Below are positions 34,886 through 42,401 of a stretch of 64,000 nucleotides of DNA, piece after piece. The stretch comes from Clostridium ljungdahlii (GTDB lineage Bacteria; Bacillota; Clostridia; Clostridiales; Clostridiaceae): contig NZ_LITT01000011.1 in assembly GCF_001636845.1 (NCBI RefSeq), positions 1 to 64,000 of the forward strand, in the 5' to 3' direction. Position 1 is the stretch's first letter; each line of letters starts with the position of its first letter. The position numbers were made by a program, and so were the translations under genes. The notes under the pieces are model-generated. The model worked only from the letters and a program-made list of their open reading frames with translations. It was not told the DNA's origin and searched no databases.

Positions 34886-36124
34886 ATGCTTATACAATTT
34901 AACTTTAAAAATTTTAAAAGCTTTAAAAATGAAACTACATTAGACATGACGGCAACGTCTATTACAGAACACCCATATAATCTAATAAATGATGAAAATG
35001 ATGAAAAGTATATTAAAACTGCAGCTATTTATGGTGCTAATGCCAGTGGCAAAAGTTCAATAATTGAGGCTTATGGGTTTATGAGAAAATGGGTAGTGTA
35101 CTCTTTTAAGAATGCTTCTGATAAAGAAAATATACCTCTTAAAAGATTTGCTTTTGATACTGAAAGTAAAAATCAACCTGCAGAATTTGAAGTGTTTTTT
35201 AAATATAAAGGTGAAGAATATCAATATGGATTTTCTCTTGATGAAAAAAAAATATGTGAGGAATGGCTGTACATAAAAAATAGGAAAGGTAAGTTTGTGC
35301 CTCTATTTGAAAGAGACGGTACTGGCATTGAATGTAACTCAAAAATGCTTAAGGGTGCAGATAATTTTATTCCTATGGTTAGAGATAAGACATTATTTCT
35401 TTCTATAATATCAAATGCCAATATAGGATATGCTACAAATGTTAGTCAGTGGTTTAATATTACTGTAGTTATAGATTATGGTAATATGTTATTTGAAATT
35501 GCATTGTCAGAAGCAAATTTCGATCTTGAAAGTACGGAGTATCAAAAAGAATTGACAACCTTCTTAAGAGCTATTGATATTAATATAGAAGGAATAATTG
35601 TAGAAAAAAATAAAGACGAAAATGATAAAACAAAATATAAGATATATACAAAGCACTTAATTGGAGGAGGCAATGGCTATTATAAGTTACCTTTTTCTGA
35701 AGAATCCAGTGGAACTCAAAAAATGTTTTCACTTTTTTGGTTTTTAAAAAGCGCAATTGAATTTGGATTGCCATTATTTGTTGATGAACTGGATTCGAAG
35801 CTACATCCGTTACTTTTAAGGTATGTTTTAACTATGTTTCATGACGAGAAAATCAATAAAAATGGTGCTCAGCTCATATATGCTACTCATGATAACTATA
35901 CCTTAACTAAGGATATATTTAGAAGGGATCAAATATGGTTTGTGGAAAAGGATAATAATGCTGTTTCTAATTTATATTCTTTAGCTGAATACAAATTAGA
36001 TGATGATAAAAAGGTTAGAAAAGATGCTTCTTATAACAAAGATTATCTATTAGGAAAGTATGGTGCTGTTCCTATACTTAGAGGTTATGATATGTGGAGG
36101 ACGGAAAATGCCAAGGTTAAATAG
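34886..36124 (+). CDS. AAA ATPase, AbiLi/RloA-like
   Basis: The ATG at 34886 is preferred over the GTG at 34877 because aaggat lies 10 bases before it. 412 residues. It is an overcoming-lysogenisation/SMC-like AAA15 ATPase: N-terminal FNFKNFKSFKNETTLDM, Walker A YGANASGKSS (about 51-60), the signature-like SSGTQKMFSLF, Walker B GLPLFVDELDSKLHP, and His in YATHDNYTL. Its 3' end overlaps by 17 bases a RloB-family gene. This two-gene arrangement is that of AbiL/RloAB abortive-infection systems. The flanking terminators make it a self-contained module. Function as phage defence is from family knowledge. Confidence 0.85.
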   Translation: MLIQFNFKNFKSFKNETTLDMTATSITEHPYNLINDENDEKYIKTAAIYGANASGKSSIIEAYGFMRKWVVYSFKNASDKENIPLKRFAFDTESKNQPAEFEVFFKYKGEEYQYGFSLDEKKICEEWLYIKNRKGKFVPLFERDGTGIECNSKMLKGADNFIPMVRDKTLFLSIISNANIGYATNVSQWFNITVVIDYGNMLFEIALSEANFDLESTEYQKELTTFLRAIDINIEGIIVEKNKDENDKTKYKIYTKHLIGGGNGYYKLPFSEESSGTQKMFSLFWFLKSAIEFGLPLFVDELDSKLHPLLLRYVLTMFHDEKINKNGAQLIYATHDNYTLTKDIFRRDQIWFVEKDNNAVSNLYSLAEYKLDDDKKVRKDASYNKDYLLGKYGAVPILRGYDMWRTENAKVK

Positions 36125-36776
36125 AGCTGGGCTTAAACGCCGAAGAAAAGAGAATATCAAATCACCAGGTCCAGGAAATTATTTGATTGTAACTGAAGGA
36201 ACTGAGACGGAAGTTAACTATTTTAAAAATATAAAAAGAATAATAGAAGGTTTGTTTAGAAGCAAAATTATAGTTGATAAAATATCTTTAAATGTAGAAG
36301 GTAAGGGAAGAGCTACTATGGTACTTGTAAATGAGGCTTTAAAAATGAGAAGCCTAAGTACTTATAGTGAAGTATGGGTAGTTTTTGATAAAGATGATAA
36401 TAATGATTTTGATGAGGCAATAAAATTTGCTGAAAATGAAGGATTTAATGTAGCATGGTCAAATGAATGTTTTGAATTATGGTTATTACTTCATTTCCCA
36501 ATTTTAAATTCATCTATTTCTAGAAATGATTATTATTCAAAGTTAAGTCATCATTTTGAGAAAGAAAAGATTAATAATGGAATTTATGATAAAAATATAA
36601 AAGAAATATTTGACATTACATATCCTTGTATAGATAAAGCTATTAAAAGAAGTAAAGATTTAATCCAAGAATATAAGAAAAATAATATTTTTTTGCCATC
36701 TAAAATGAACCCATGTACTACAGTACAAAGTTTAGTAGAAGAATTAATTAAATATATTCAGCCTAATTCTAAGTAA
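36108..36776 (+). CDS. RloB-like protein, AbiLii partner
   Basis: The start is ATG at 36108 (MPRLNRAGLKRR), with ggagg 8 bases upstream; an earlier in-frame start at 36060 lies deep in the ATPase gene and has no site. 222 residues of the RloB family: basic start, then LIVTEGTETEVNYFKN, VWVVFDKDDNNDF, and the NECFELWLLLHF segment. The E and DxD residues resemble a TOPRIM nuclease core. It is translationally coupled to the ATPase. In AbiL-type systems the ATPase probably controls this effector; that pairing is knowledge of the family, and the nuclease role is inference. Confidence 0.87.
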   Translation: MPRLNRAGLKRRRKENIKSPGPGNYLIVTEGTETEVNYFKNIKRIIEGLFRSKIIVDKISLNVEGKGRATMVLVNEALKMRSLSTYSEVWVVFDKDDNNDFDEAIKFAENEGFNVAWSNECFELWLLLHFPILNSSISRNDYYSKLSHHFEKEKINNGIYDKNIKEIFDITYPCIDKAIKRSKDLIQEYKKNNIFLPSKMNPCTTVQSLVEELIKYIQPNSK

Positions 36777-36813
36777 TTATTCAAAGATTTATATTAATCT
36801 ATAAATAGAAAAG

Positions 36814-36846
36814 AAAGTTCACCTAAACAGTTGGGTGAATTTTTTT
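36814..36846 (+). terminator. Terminator after the AbiL-like pair
   Basis: aagttcacc - 9 bases - gggtgaatt and T7. It shares arm sequence with the terminator at 34698-34729, so like hairpins bracket the defence module. Confidence 0.9.
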
Positions 36847-36860
36847 ATAACCTTTAGTCT

Positions 36861-36900
36861 AGTTAGATATTTTGTTAAATTAAATGCAAAATATTTAACT
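36861..36900. repeat. Inverted repeat in a gene-free stretch
   Basis: agttagatattttg - 12 bases - caaaatatttaact (one mismatch). The rest of 36901-37112 is AT-rich with no recognised element other than a Shine-Dalgarno site just before 37113. Confidence 0.5.
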
Positions 36901-37112
36901 TGACTATATTTTTATAAGTAAAAATATATAAACTATAATGAATTTTATCGATTTGACATTATAAAAAATAGTAAATTACGCATTATCTATTTAATTATAA
37001 TAGGAGATGTGTTATAATAACCATTGCACATGTATATAAATATCCAATGTTACTATATCACAAAATGAATTTTGTGTCAAGTGCTTTATTTTCATTTTTA
37101 GGAGGAAAAACG

Positions 37113-37586
37113 ATGAATTTACCTGAAATATTTAATTCACTCAGCAAGTTACAGGAATCAAACAGTATAAATGAAATTTCTAAATTAAATGATGACCTTA
37201 GAACCCATGATCTTGTTCTTAGTGTCAAAGATGCAAAAGATATAATAAATACCAGAAACAATGCATTAAAGGCTCAGGGCAGAATTGAGCTAAATTTAGA
37301 TGTGATGAAATCTATTATAAAGGAGCTTGGAAAATCTTCTTATGTAAATCAGGACAATTTAGTTGAAACAATTAGCGATATGTATGAAGTATTTCACTAT
37401 GTGAAAAATTCTACGTCAGATTTTTTATGTGATGATGAGATATTAAAAACTATAATGTTTTTTTACAATACAGTTTATGGTGGTTCAATGGAACTTATAA
37501 AAGGCAAAGGTATTGAAAAAATTATAGATAATTTTAGAAATGGTAAAGATATTGATGACATAAAGAAAGAGGAGGAAAATGAATAG
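37113..37586 (+). CDS. Conserved clostridial protein, possibly DUF6323
   Basis: 157 residues; start is the ATG at 37113 after taggaggaaa, not the earlier in-frame ATG at 37047. Mostly alpha-helical, with MNLPEIFNSLSKLQES and an SVKDAKDIINTRNNAL segment; no membrane helix or enzyme motif. Its stop overlaps the next start (TAGTG), so the two are co-translated. It resembles small proteins found next to DUF6179 genes in clostridia; this assignment is from memory and not certain. Confidence 0.6.
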   Translation: MNLPEIFNSLSKLQESNSINEISKLNDDLRTHDLVLSVKDAKDIINTRNNALKAQGRIELNLDVMKSIIKELGKSSYVNQDNLVETISDMYEVFHYVKNSTSDFLCDDEILKTIMFFYNTVYGGSMELIKGKGIEKIIDNFRNGKDIDDIKKEEENE

Positions 37587-38896
37587 TGAAAGAATTTATT
37601 AAAAATAGAAACACAGATGTATTATATATCCTCCAAAATCTAATAGTAAGATACACAAAAGGTAAAAGCAGTTCCATAAAAGAGGATACAGCAGTTCGTA
37701 TTTTGAATTCAATTTACTATGCAATAAATGCCTACATTAAAGGTTCGTCAAATTCCAGTAAAGGATTTTCTTTGATGGTTCAAGATGATATAGTTAAAAT
37801 TTATGAAGGTGGCACTGAAATCCTTAAAAAATCTGTGTTAGAGAGCAAAGAACTTTATAGGGAAGTAAAAGAAAACAAGCTTCATATTCCAAATGAAGTA
37901 TATAATTATATGATAGATACAGTATTACCTTATTTCTTTGAAAGCTATGATATAATTTTTGCAGCACAGGATATAACATGTACTATGGATTATCCCCTTG
38001 TATTTGATGATATGAATATAAAAGGCATTTATTATATAAAACAATACCTTGAAAAATTGAAGATTGAAACTGAATTTTGTAACTTTTTTACACAGGCAGC
38101 TATTAGAAAATTACTTAGAGATTATGGTAAAAAGTATAAAATAAATATTATAAAAGCTCCAATAAATGTCTTTGAAATACTTATTAATCAATCTGTTTTT
38201 CTAGTTTTATTAGAAAGCAGTAAAGAAAAACTTACAATATCAATGGATGAGTTTAAAAGAATAAATGAAAGGTTTTTAGGAAAAAGCAAGGAGGAGATAT
38301 GTTTAATTGTAAACAGAACTTTTAGTAAAATTATCTCCAAGTTTAATATTAAAAACTTGAAACTTATAGGTTATATAAAAAAGTATGAGAATTCATTTAA
38401 AACTAGATTTTTGATTGCCTGCAGCAGCGGCAATCTTTATAATATGGTTGTTATAGATAAAGAAGATAATGAAGAAAATTATGTTGCCTTTAAAAAAGGC
38501 AGGAAAATGGATGACTATGCATTTAGTTGTGTTGTGGATGAGGTTACAAAATGCGAAAATGTTAAAGACAAGCTTGAAATTATAAGTGAAAATGTACATT
38601 CTCTTGAAGATTACATGGATATTTTAAATTTGGAATGTTTATTTGGTGATGAATATAAAGAGGCATTTCAGTCACTTGATGACATGTCTCTTGCTGTACT
38701 TGGTAAAAATGTATTTTATGATGATTTAAGGTGTAATTCTTTTAAACTCACATATGGGAAACTGCTTCTCTATAAAGATACTTTGGAATATGAATGGCAG
38801 AATTATTACATCGAATTTTTATTGGAACTGAAAGAAGAAAGAATAAAAGTCATAGAAAAGACAATTATGGATATTGATTTAGGAGAGGAACTGTAA
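37586..38896 (+). CDS. Conserved clostridial protein, possibly DUF6179
   Basis: 436 residues starting at GTG with gaggaggaaa upstream, overlapping the previous stop by one base. Helix-rich, soluble, no catalytic signature recognised. Segments such as YFFESYDIIFAAQDITCTMDYPL and LKEERIKVIEKTIMDIDLGEEL look conserved in type. It is followed 25 bases on by a WYL-type regulator, which may control or belong to the same operon. Confidence 0.6.
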   Translation: MKEFIKNRNTDVLYILQNLIVRYTKGKSSSIKEDTAVRILNSIYYAINAYIKGSSNSSKGFSLMVQDDIVKIYEGGTEILKKSVLESKELYREVKENKLHIPNEVYNYMIDTVLPYFFESYDIIFAAQDITCTMDYPLVFDDMNIKGIYYIKQYLEKLKIETEFCNFFTQAAIRKLLRDYGKKYKINIIKAPINVFEILINQSVFLVLLESSKEKLTISMDEFKRINERFLGKSKEEICLIVNRTFSKIISKFNIKNLKLIGYIKKYENSFKTRFLIACSSGNLYNMVVIDKEDNEENYVAFKKGRKMDDYAFSCVVDEVTKCENVKDKLEIISENVHSLEDYMDILNLECLFGDEYKEAFQSLDDMSLAVLGKNVFYDDLRCNSFKLTYGKLLLYKDTLEYEWQNYYIEFLLELKEERIKVIEKTIMDIDLGEEL

Positions 38897-38921
38897 TTAA
38901 AATATATGGAGGATTTTAGTT

Positions 38922-39857
38922 TTGAAAATAAATAGGCTTATTGCAATTGTTGTCATGCTTTTAAATAGAAAGAAAATATCTGCAGGAGAATTGGCTGAAA
39001 AATTTGAGGTTTCTGTAAGAACTATTTATAGAGACATTGAAGCAATTAATATGTCAGGGATTCCCATAGCATCTCAGTCCGGAAATAATGGAGGTTTTTA
39101 TATTGTGGACAATTATAAAATCAACCATCAGTTTTTAACATTGGATGACATGATTTCTATAGTAGAAGCTTTGAGAAACATAAATGAAGTTTTAAATGAC
39201 AAAAACGTGGATTTAGCCATTGAAAAAGTAAAAAACATAGTACCGGATGAAAAGAAGAGTGATTTTAATTTGCACTTTAAACAGATATTTATAGATACCT
39301 TGCCCTGGGGATTTAAAAAATCCAGTGAAGAAAATGAAAAATATAACATAATATATGAAGCTTTAGAGAATGAGAAGTGCATGTCTTTTAACTATAGAAA
39401 TGCAAAAAGTGAGTATGTTTCGAGGAAGGTAGAACCCTTAACCCTTGTATTTAAAGGTTTTGGGTGGTATTTATTTTCCTTTTGTAATTTAAGACAGGAC
39501 TACAGGATATTTAAGCTCTCTAGAATGGATACTTTGAGTATTTTAAATGAAGAGATTCATAAAGGTAGAATTTCCTATGAAAAATATTTAAGCATGAATA
39601 AAGTTGAAAAACTGCCTACAGAACTTACTCTTAAATTTTCAGAAAAAGTTAGGTATAGGGTAGAAGATTCTTTTGATAAGGATGAAATGACCTTTGGAGA
39701 AGATGGCAGCATTATAGTAAATACCAAATTTTTAGAGAATGAATGGATCTATTCCATGATACTTGGCTATGGGGAATATGTAGAGGTAATAAAGCCTCTT
39801 CATGTAAGAGAGATTATAAAAAATAGATGCAAAAAAATGAATGCTATTTATCAATGA
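38922..39857 (+). CDS. HTH/WYL-domain transcriptional regulator (YafY family)
   Basis: 311 residues starting at TTG after atggaggattt. An N-terminal DeoR-like helix-turn-helix (KISAGELAEKFEVSVRTIYRDIEAI) precedes a WYL-type ligand domain, where the signature is FKGFGWYLFSFC with RDYRIFKLSRM nearby, and a C-terminal segment. WYL domains bind nucleic-acid-related or other small ligands in characterised members. It stands at the end of the operon with the two conserved unknown genes. Confidence 0.9.
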   Translation: MKINRLIAIVVMLLNRKKISAGELAEKFEVSVRTIYRDIEAINMSGIPIASQSGNNGGFYIVDNYKINHQFLTLDDMISIVEALRNINEVLNDKNVDLAIEKVKNIVPDEKKSDFNLHFKQIFIDTLPWGFKKSSEENEKYNIIYEALENEKCMSFNYRNAKSEYVSRKVEPLTLVFKGFGWYLFSFCNLRQDYRIFKLSRMDTLSILNEEIHKGRISYEKYLSMNKVEKLPTELTLKFSEKVRYRVEDSFDKDEMTFGEDGSIIVNTKFLENEWIYSMILGYGEYVEVIKPLHVREIIKNRCKKMNAIYQ

Positions 39858-39863
39858 ATCTTA

Positions 39864-40026
39864 CTTAGTGGGAAAGGCAGGTATCCCAAATCTTTGATTT
39901 AAAATGAATCGCTTTCTTTTTAGAATTTTGTTTCTCCCACTAAGTTTAGATGAATTATCCAGGGGTGTAGCTACTGTTAGCTCCCACTTTGATAGAAGTG
40001 GGAGTGTTACAGTAGGTAGCCATCGG
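39864..40026 (+). ncRNA. Structured RNA-like element, copy 2 (rearranged)
   Basis: A 10-bp stem (cttagtggga 39864-39873 / tcccactaag 39936-39945) encloses 'gcaggtatcccaaatctttg' and 'aatcgctttc'. Next come 'gaattatccaggggtgtagc' and a long hairpin (39970-40020: ctactgt, ctccccac-type arms ctcccactt / aagtgggag, acagtag), ending 'gtagccatcggg'. The same blocks occur at 15021-15190 on the minus strand but in a different order. It lies ahead of the GyrI-like gene in the same orientation. A HEARO/omega-RNA-like identity is only a hypothesis. Confidence 0.4.
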
Positions 40027-40117
40027 GCGAAAAACAAAATTAAACCTGACATAATGCTGTCAAAGCTTCCCTGTATAATAAAAATATCAATTAACCCATA
40101 GGGAAGGAGAATATTAT

Positions 40118-40840
40118 ATGAAACAAAAATACTGTCAAAGTTGTGGAATGCCAATGAATGAGGAACTTTATGGTACTGAAAAGAATAATAAAAAAAATAA
40201 GGAATATTGTATTTACTGTTATGAAAATGGAGATTTTAAACAGCCGGATTTAACTATGGAACAGATGATTGAGGCTTCTGTACCTTTTATGGTTCAAAAG
40301 GGAATGAAGGAAAGTGAAGCAAGGGATCTTATGGGAAACTGTCTTCCCAATTTAAAAAGGTGGAGAAAGAGTAAAATAACCTGCAAGGTAGTAAAAAAGA
40401 ATCAAATTGTATTGGTTGGAAAAGAAATAAGGACTACTAATGAAGGTGGCAAATGTAAGGCTGTAATCGAAAAACTATGGACAGAATTTAGCCAGCAAAA
40501 GCTTGAAGATAAAATACCCAATAAGCTGAAGAATGGTGAAATTCTAGGATTATATAGTGATTATGAAAATAAAGAATTTGGAGATTATTCTTATATGGTT
40601 GGACTTCAAGTAAAAGATACAGGTAGCATACCTGATGGTATGACATATAAAGTAATTCCGGCATCTAAATATTATGTGGTAACAGTAAAGGGAAAAATGC
40701 CGGAAAGCATTGGAGAAGCCTGGGGATATATATGGAATGCTGATATTGAAAGAACATATACAGGAGATTTTGAGATTTATGATGAGAGATATGATGGGAG
40801 TGAAAATTCCGAAGTGGATATATATGTGGCTGTAAAGTAA
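40118..40840 (+). CDS. Zinc-ribbon protein with GyrI-like effector-binding domain
   Basis: 240 residues. The N-terminus is a zinc ribbon (CQSCGMPM ... CIYCYENG, residues 6-37) of the kind found in proteins annotated 'zinc ribbon domain', followed by a helical part. From about residue 90 comes a GyrI/AraC-E-bind domain (CKVVKKNQIVLVGKEIRT ... EVDIYVAVK). Such domains bind small hydrophobic compounds. The enzyme or regulator role is unknown. A gggaaggag site is 9 bases before the ATG. It ends four bases from the convergent MATE gene. Confidence 0.75.
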   Translation: MKQKYCQSCGMPMNEELYGTEKNNKKNKEYCIYCYENGDFKQPDLTMEQMIEASVPFMVQKGMKESEARDLMGNCLPNLKRWRKSKITCKVVKKNQIVLVGKEIRTTNEGGKCKAVIEKLWTEFSQQKLEDKIPNKLKNGEILGLYSDYENKEFGDYSYMVGLQVKDTGSIPDGMTYKVIPASKYYVVTVKGKMPESIGEAWGYIWNADIERTYTGDFEIYDERYDGSENSEVDIYVAVK

Positions 40841-40844
40841 GCCA

Positions 40845-42227
40845 TTAGAATTTTTCACTCACTCCAACTTGATCAAAATCTTCCTTTAATGCTTTATTTA
40901 AAAAGTAAAAAGAGGTTAAAACAGCAGAGGCATCAGTTATAGGATAGGCAGCCCAGGCACCTTTTATACCAAAAAGCTGAACAAGTAGTATGGCTAAAGG
41001 GATAAACACTATGATCTCTCTATATATTGAAAGTAAGAAACTTTTTTTAGCTTCACCAATTGCTTGATAATAGTTTATTACTACATAATATATTCCTGTT
41101 AAAGGAATTAGAGATATGCATAATCTGAATGCTTTAACTGTTTCATTTAAAAGGGCAGTATCGTTTAAGAAAAAGCCTATGATATAATTTGGAAATAACA
41201 TAAAGATCGACCAAAGTGCAAAAGAGGTTATTAGAACAACTTTAATTGAAGTATTTAAAACCTTTTTAACTTTATCATAGTTTTCAGCACCAAAATTATA
41301 AGCAACTATAGGCTGCATTGCGGAACTTATGCCTATTATGGTTACAAATAGAAACATAGAAATTTTAGTTATTACTCCTACCATGACAATAGCAGATTCT
41401 CCGCCCTCAGTATAAAGAAGGTTGTTTAGAACTACAGTAACTAAGGCATCCTCAATTTCTATTATAAAGGTGGAGAATCCAACGGTAATTATGCCCCATA
41501 TAATTTCTTTTGTAACTGAATTGTGAATGGAACGCATTGAAAATTCCATATGAAATTCCTTTATGACATTTTTAAACTTGTAAAAAGCAAAGGCAAAGGC
41601 AGCTATTTGAGATAATACAGTAGCGATAGCAGCACCTTCTATTTTAAAGTGCAATTTAACTATTAATATATAGTTGATTAAAATATTTAAAATAACACCT
41701 ATTAAATTAGTATATAGAAGAGCTTTTGTTCTTTTTAGAGAAATCATAATATAACAGGCAACTACTGATAAGGACTGAAAAATGCCCCCTAAAAGTATTA
41801 TAGATACATATTTGTTAACTAGAGGATAAGTTAGATTGTCGGCACCTAATACATAAAAAATGGGTCTTCTAAATATAAAAATCATGAATGAAACTATCGT
41901 AAGTGATATTAGAACCAAACTAAAAGAAGTAATTATTATTTTTTTAAATTCTGCAATATTTCTTTCACCTAAGCTTCTAGCGGCATAAGTGGAAGTTCCT
42001 ACAGCTATCAAAAGCCCAAGGGCTACTAATAATTTTTGAATTGGAAATGCTATAGTAATAGCTGCTAGTGTAGTAACTCCTATGTAGTGTCCCACATACA
42101 CCGTGTCTACAATATTGTAAAGCTCAGATACCAACAGTGCGAACACAGAAGGTATAGCAAATTTTAAAAGTAATTTTCTTATTTTACCTTGTTTAAGAGT
42201 ATTATTTTCAATTTCCATAAATTTCAC
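40845..42227 (-). CDS. MATE-family multidrug efflux transporter
   Basis: 460 residues with about 12 hydrophobic segments and MATE/NorM family patterns: FAIPSVFALLVSELYNIVDTVYVGH near the N-terminus and SSAMQPIVAYNFGAENYDKV in the second half. MATE proteins use Na+ or H+ gradients to export cationic compounds. The minus-strand start follows gaggtgaaa, and just upstream is a strong inverted repeat (42234-42264). Confidence 0.92.
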   Translation of the reverse strand: MKFMEIENNTLKQGKIRKLLLKFAIPSVFALLVSELYNIVDTVYVGHYIGVTTLAAITIAFPIQKLLVALGLLIAVGTSTYAARSLGERNIAEFKKIIITSFSLVLISLTIVSFMIFIFRRPIFYVLGADNLTYPLVNKYVSIILLGGIFQSLSVVACYIMISLKRTKALLYTNLIGVILNILINYILIVKLHFKIEGAAIATVLSQIAAFAFAFYKFKNVIKEFHMEFSMRSIHNSVTKEIIWGIITVGFSTFIIEIEDALVTVVLNNLLYTEGGESAIVMVGVITKISMFLFVTIIGISSAMQPIVAYNFGAENYDKVKKVLNTSIKVVLITSFALWSIFMLFPNYIIGFFLNDTALLNETVKAFRLCISLIPLTGIYYVVINYYQAIGEAKKSFLLSIYREIIVFIPLAILLVQLFGIKGAWAAYPITDASAVLTSFYFLNKALKEDFDQVGVSEKF

Positions 42228-42233
42228 CTCAAT

Positions 42234-42264
42234 AAGTTAAGCTGTTAGAAAATAGGCTTAACTT
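42234..42264. promoter_or_regulatory. Inverted repeat before the MATE gene
   Basis: Perfect 9-bp arms aagttaagc / gcttaactt with a 13-base centre, directly upstream of the ribosome-binding site of the MATE gene on the minus strand. It could be an operator or an attenuating hairpin. The rest of 42265-42401 shows nothing clear. Confidence 0.5.
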
Positions 42265-42401
42265 TTTTCTATAGTTAAATTGTAATGCTTTTGGGCAAAA
42301 TTTACATTCACTTAAAGGTTCATAAAAAGGTACTATGTCGTTATGCTGCGAAAATAGTCACATTATTGAAATAGCATAATAACACCTGTTTTAAGGTATT
42401 A

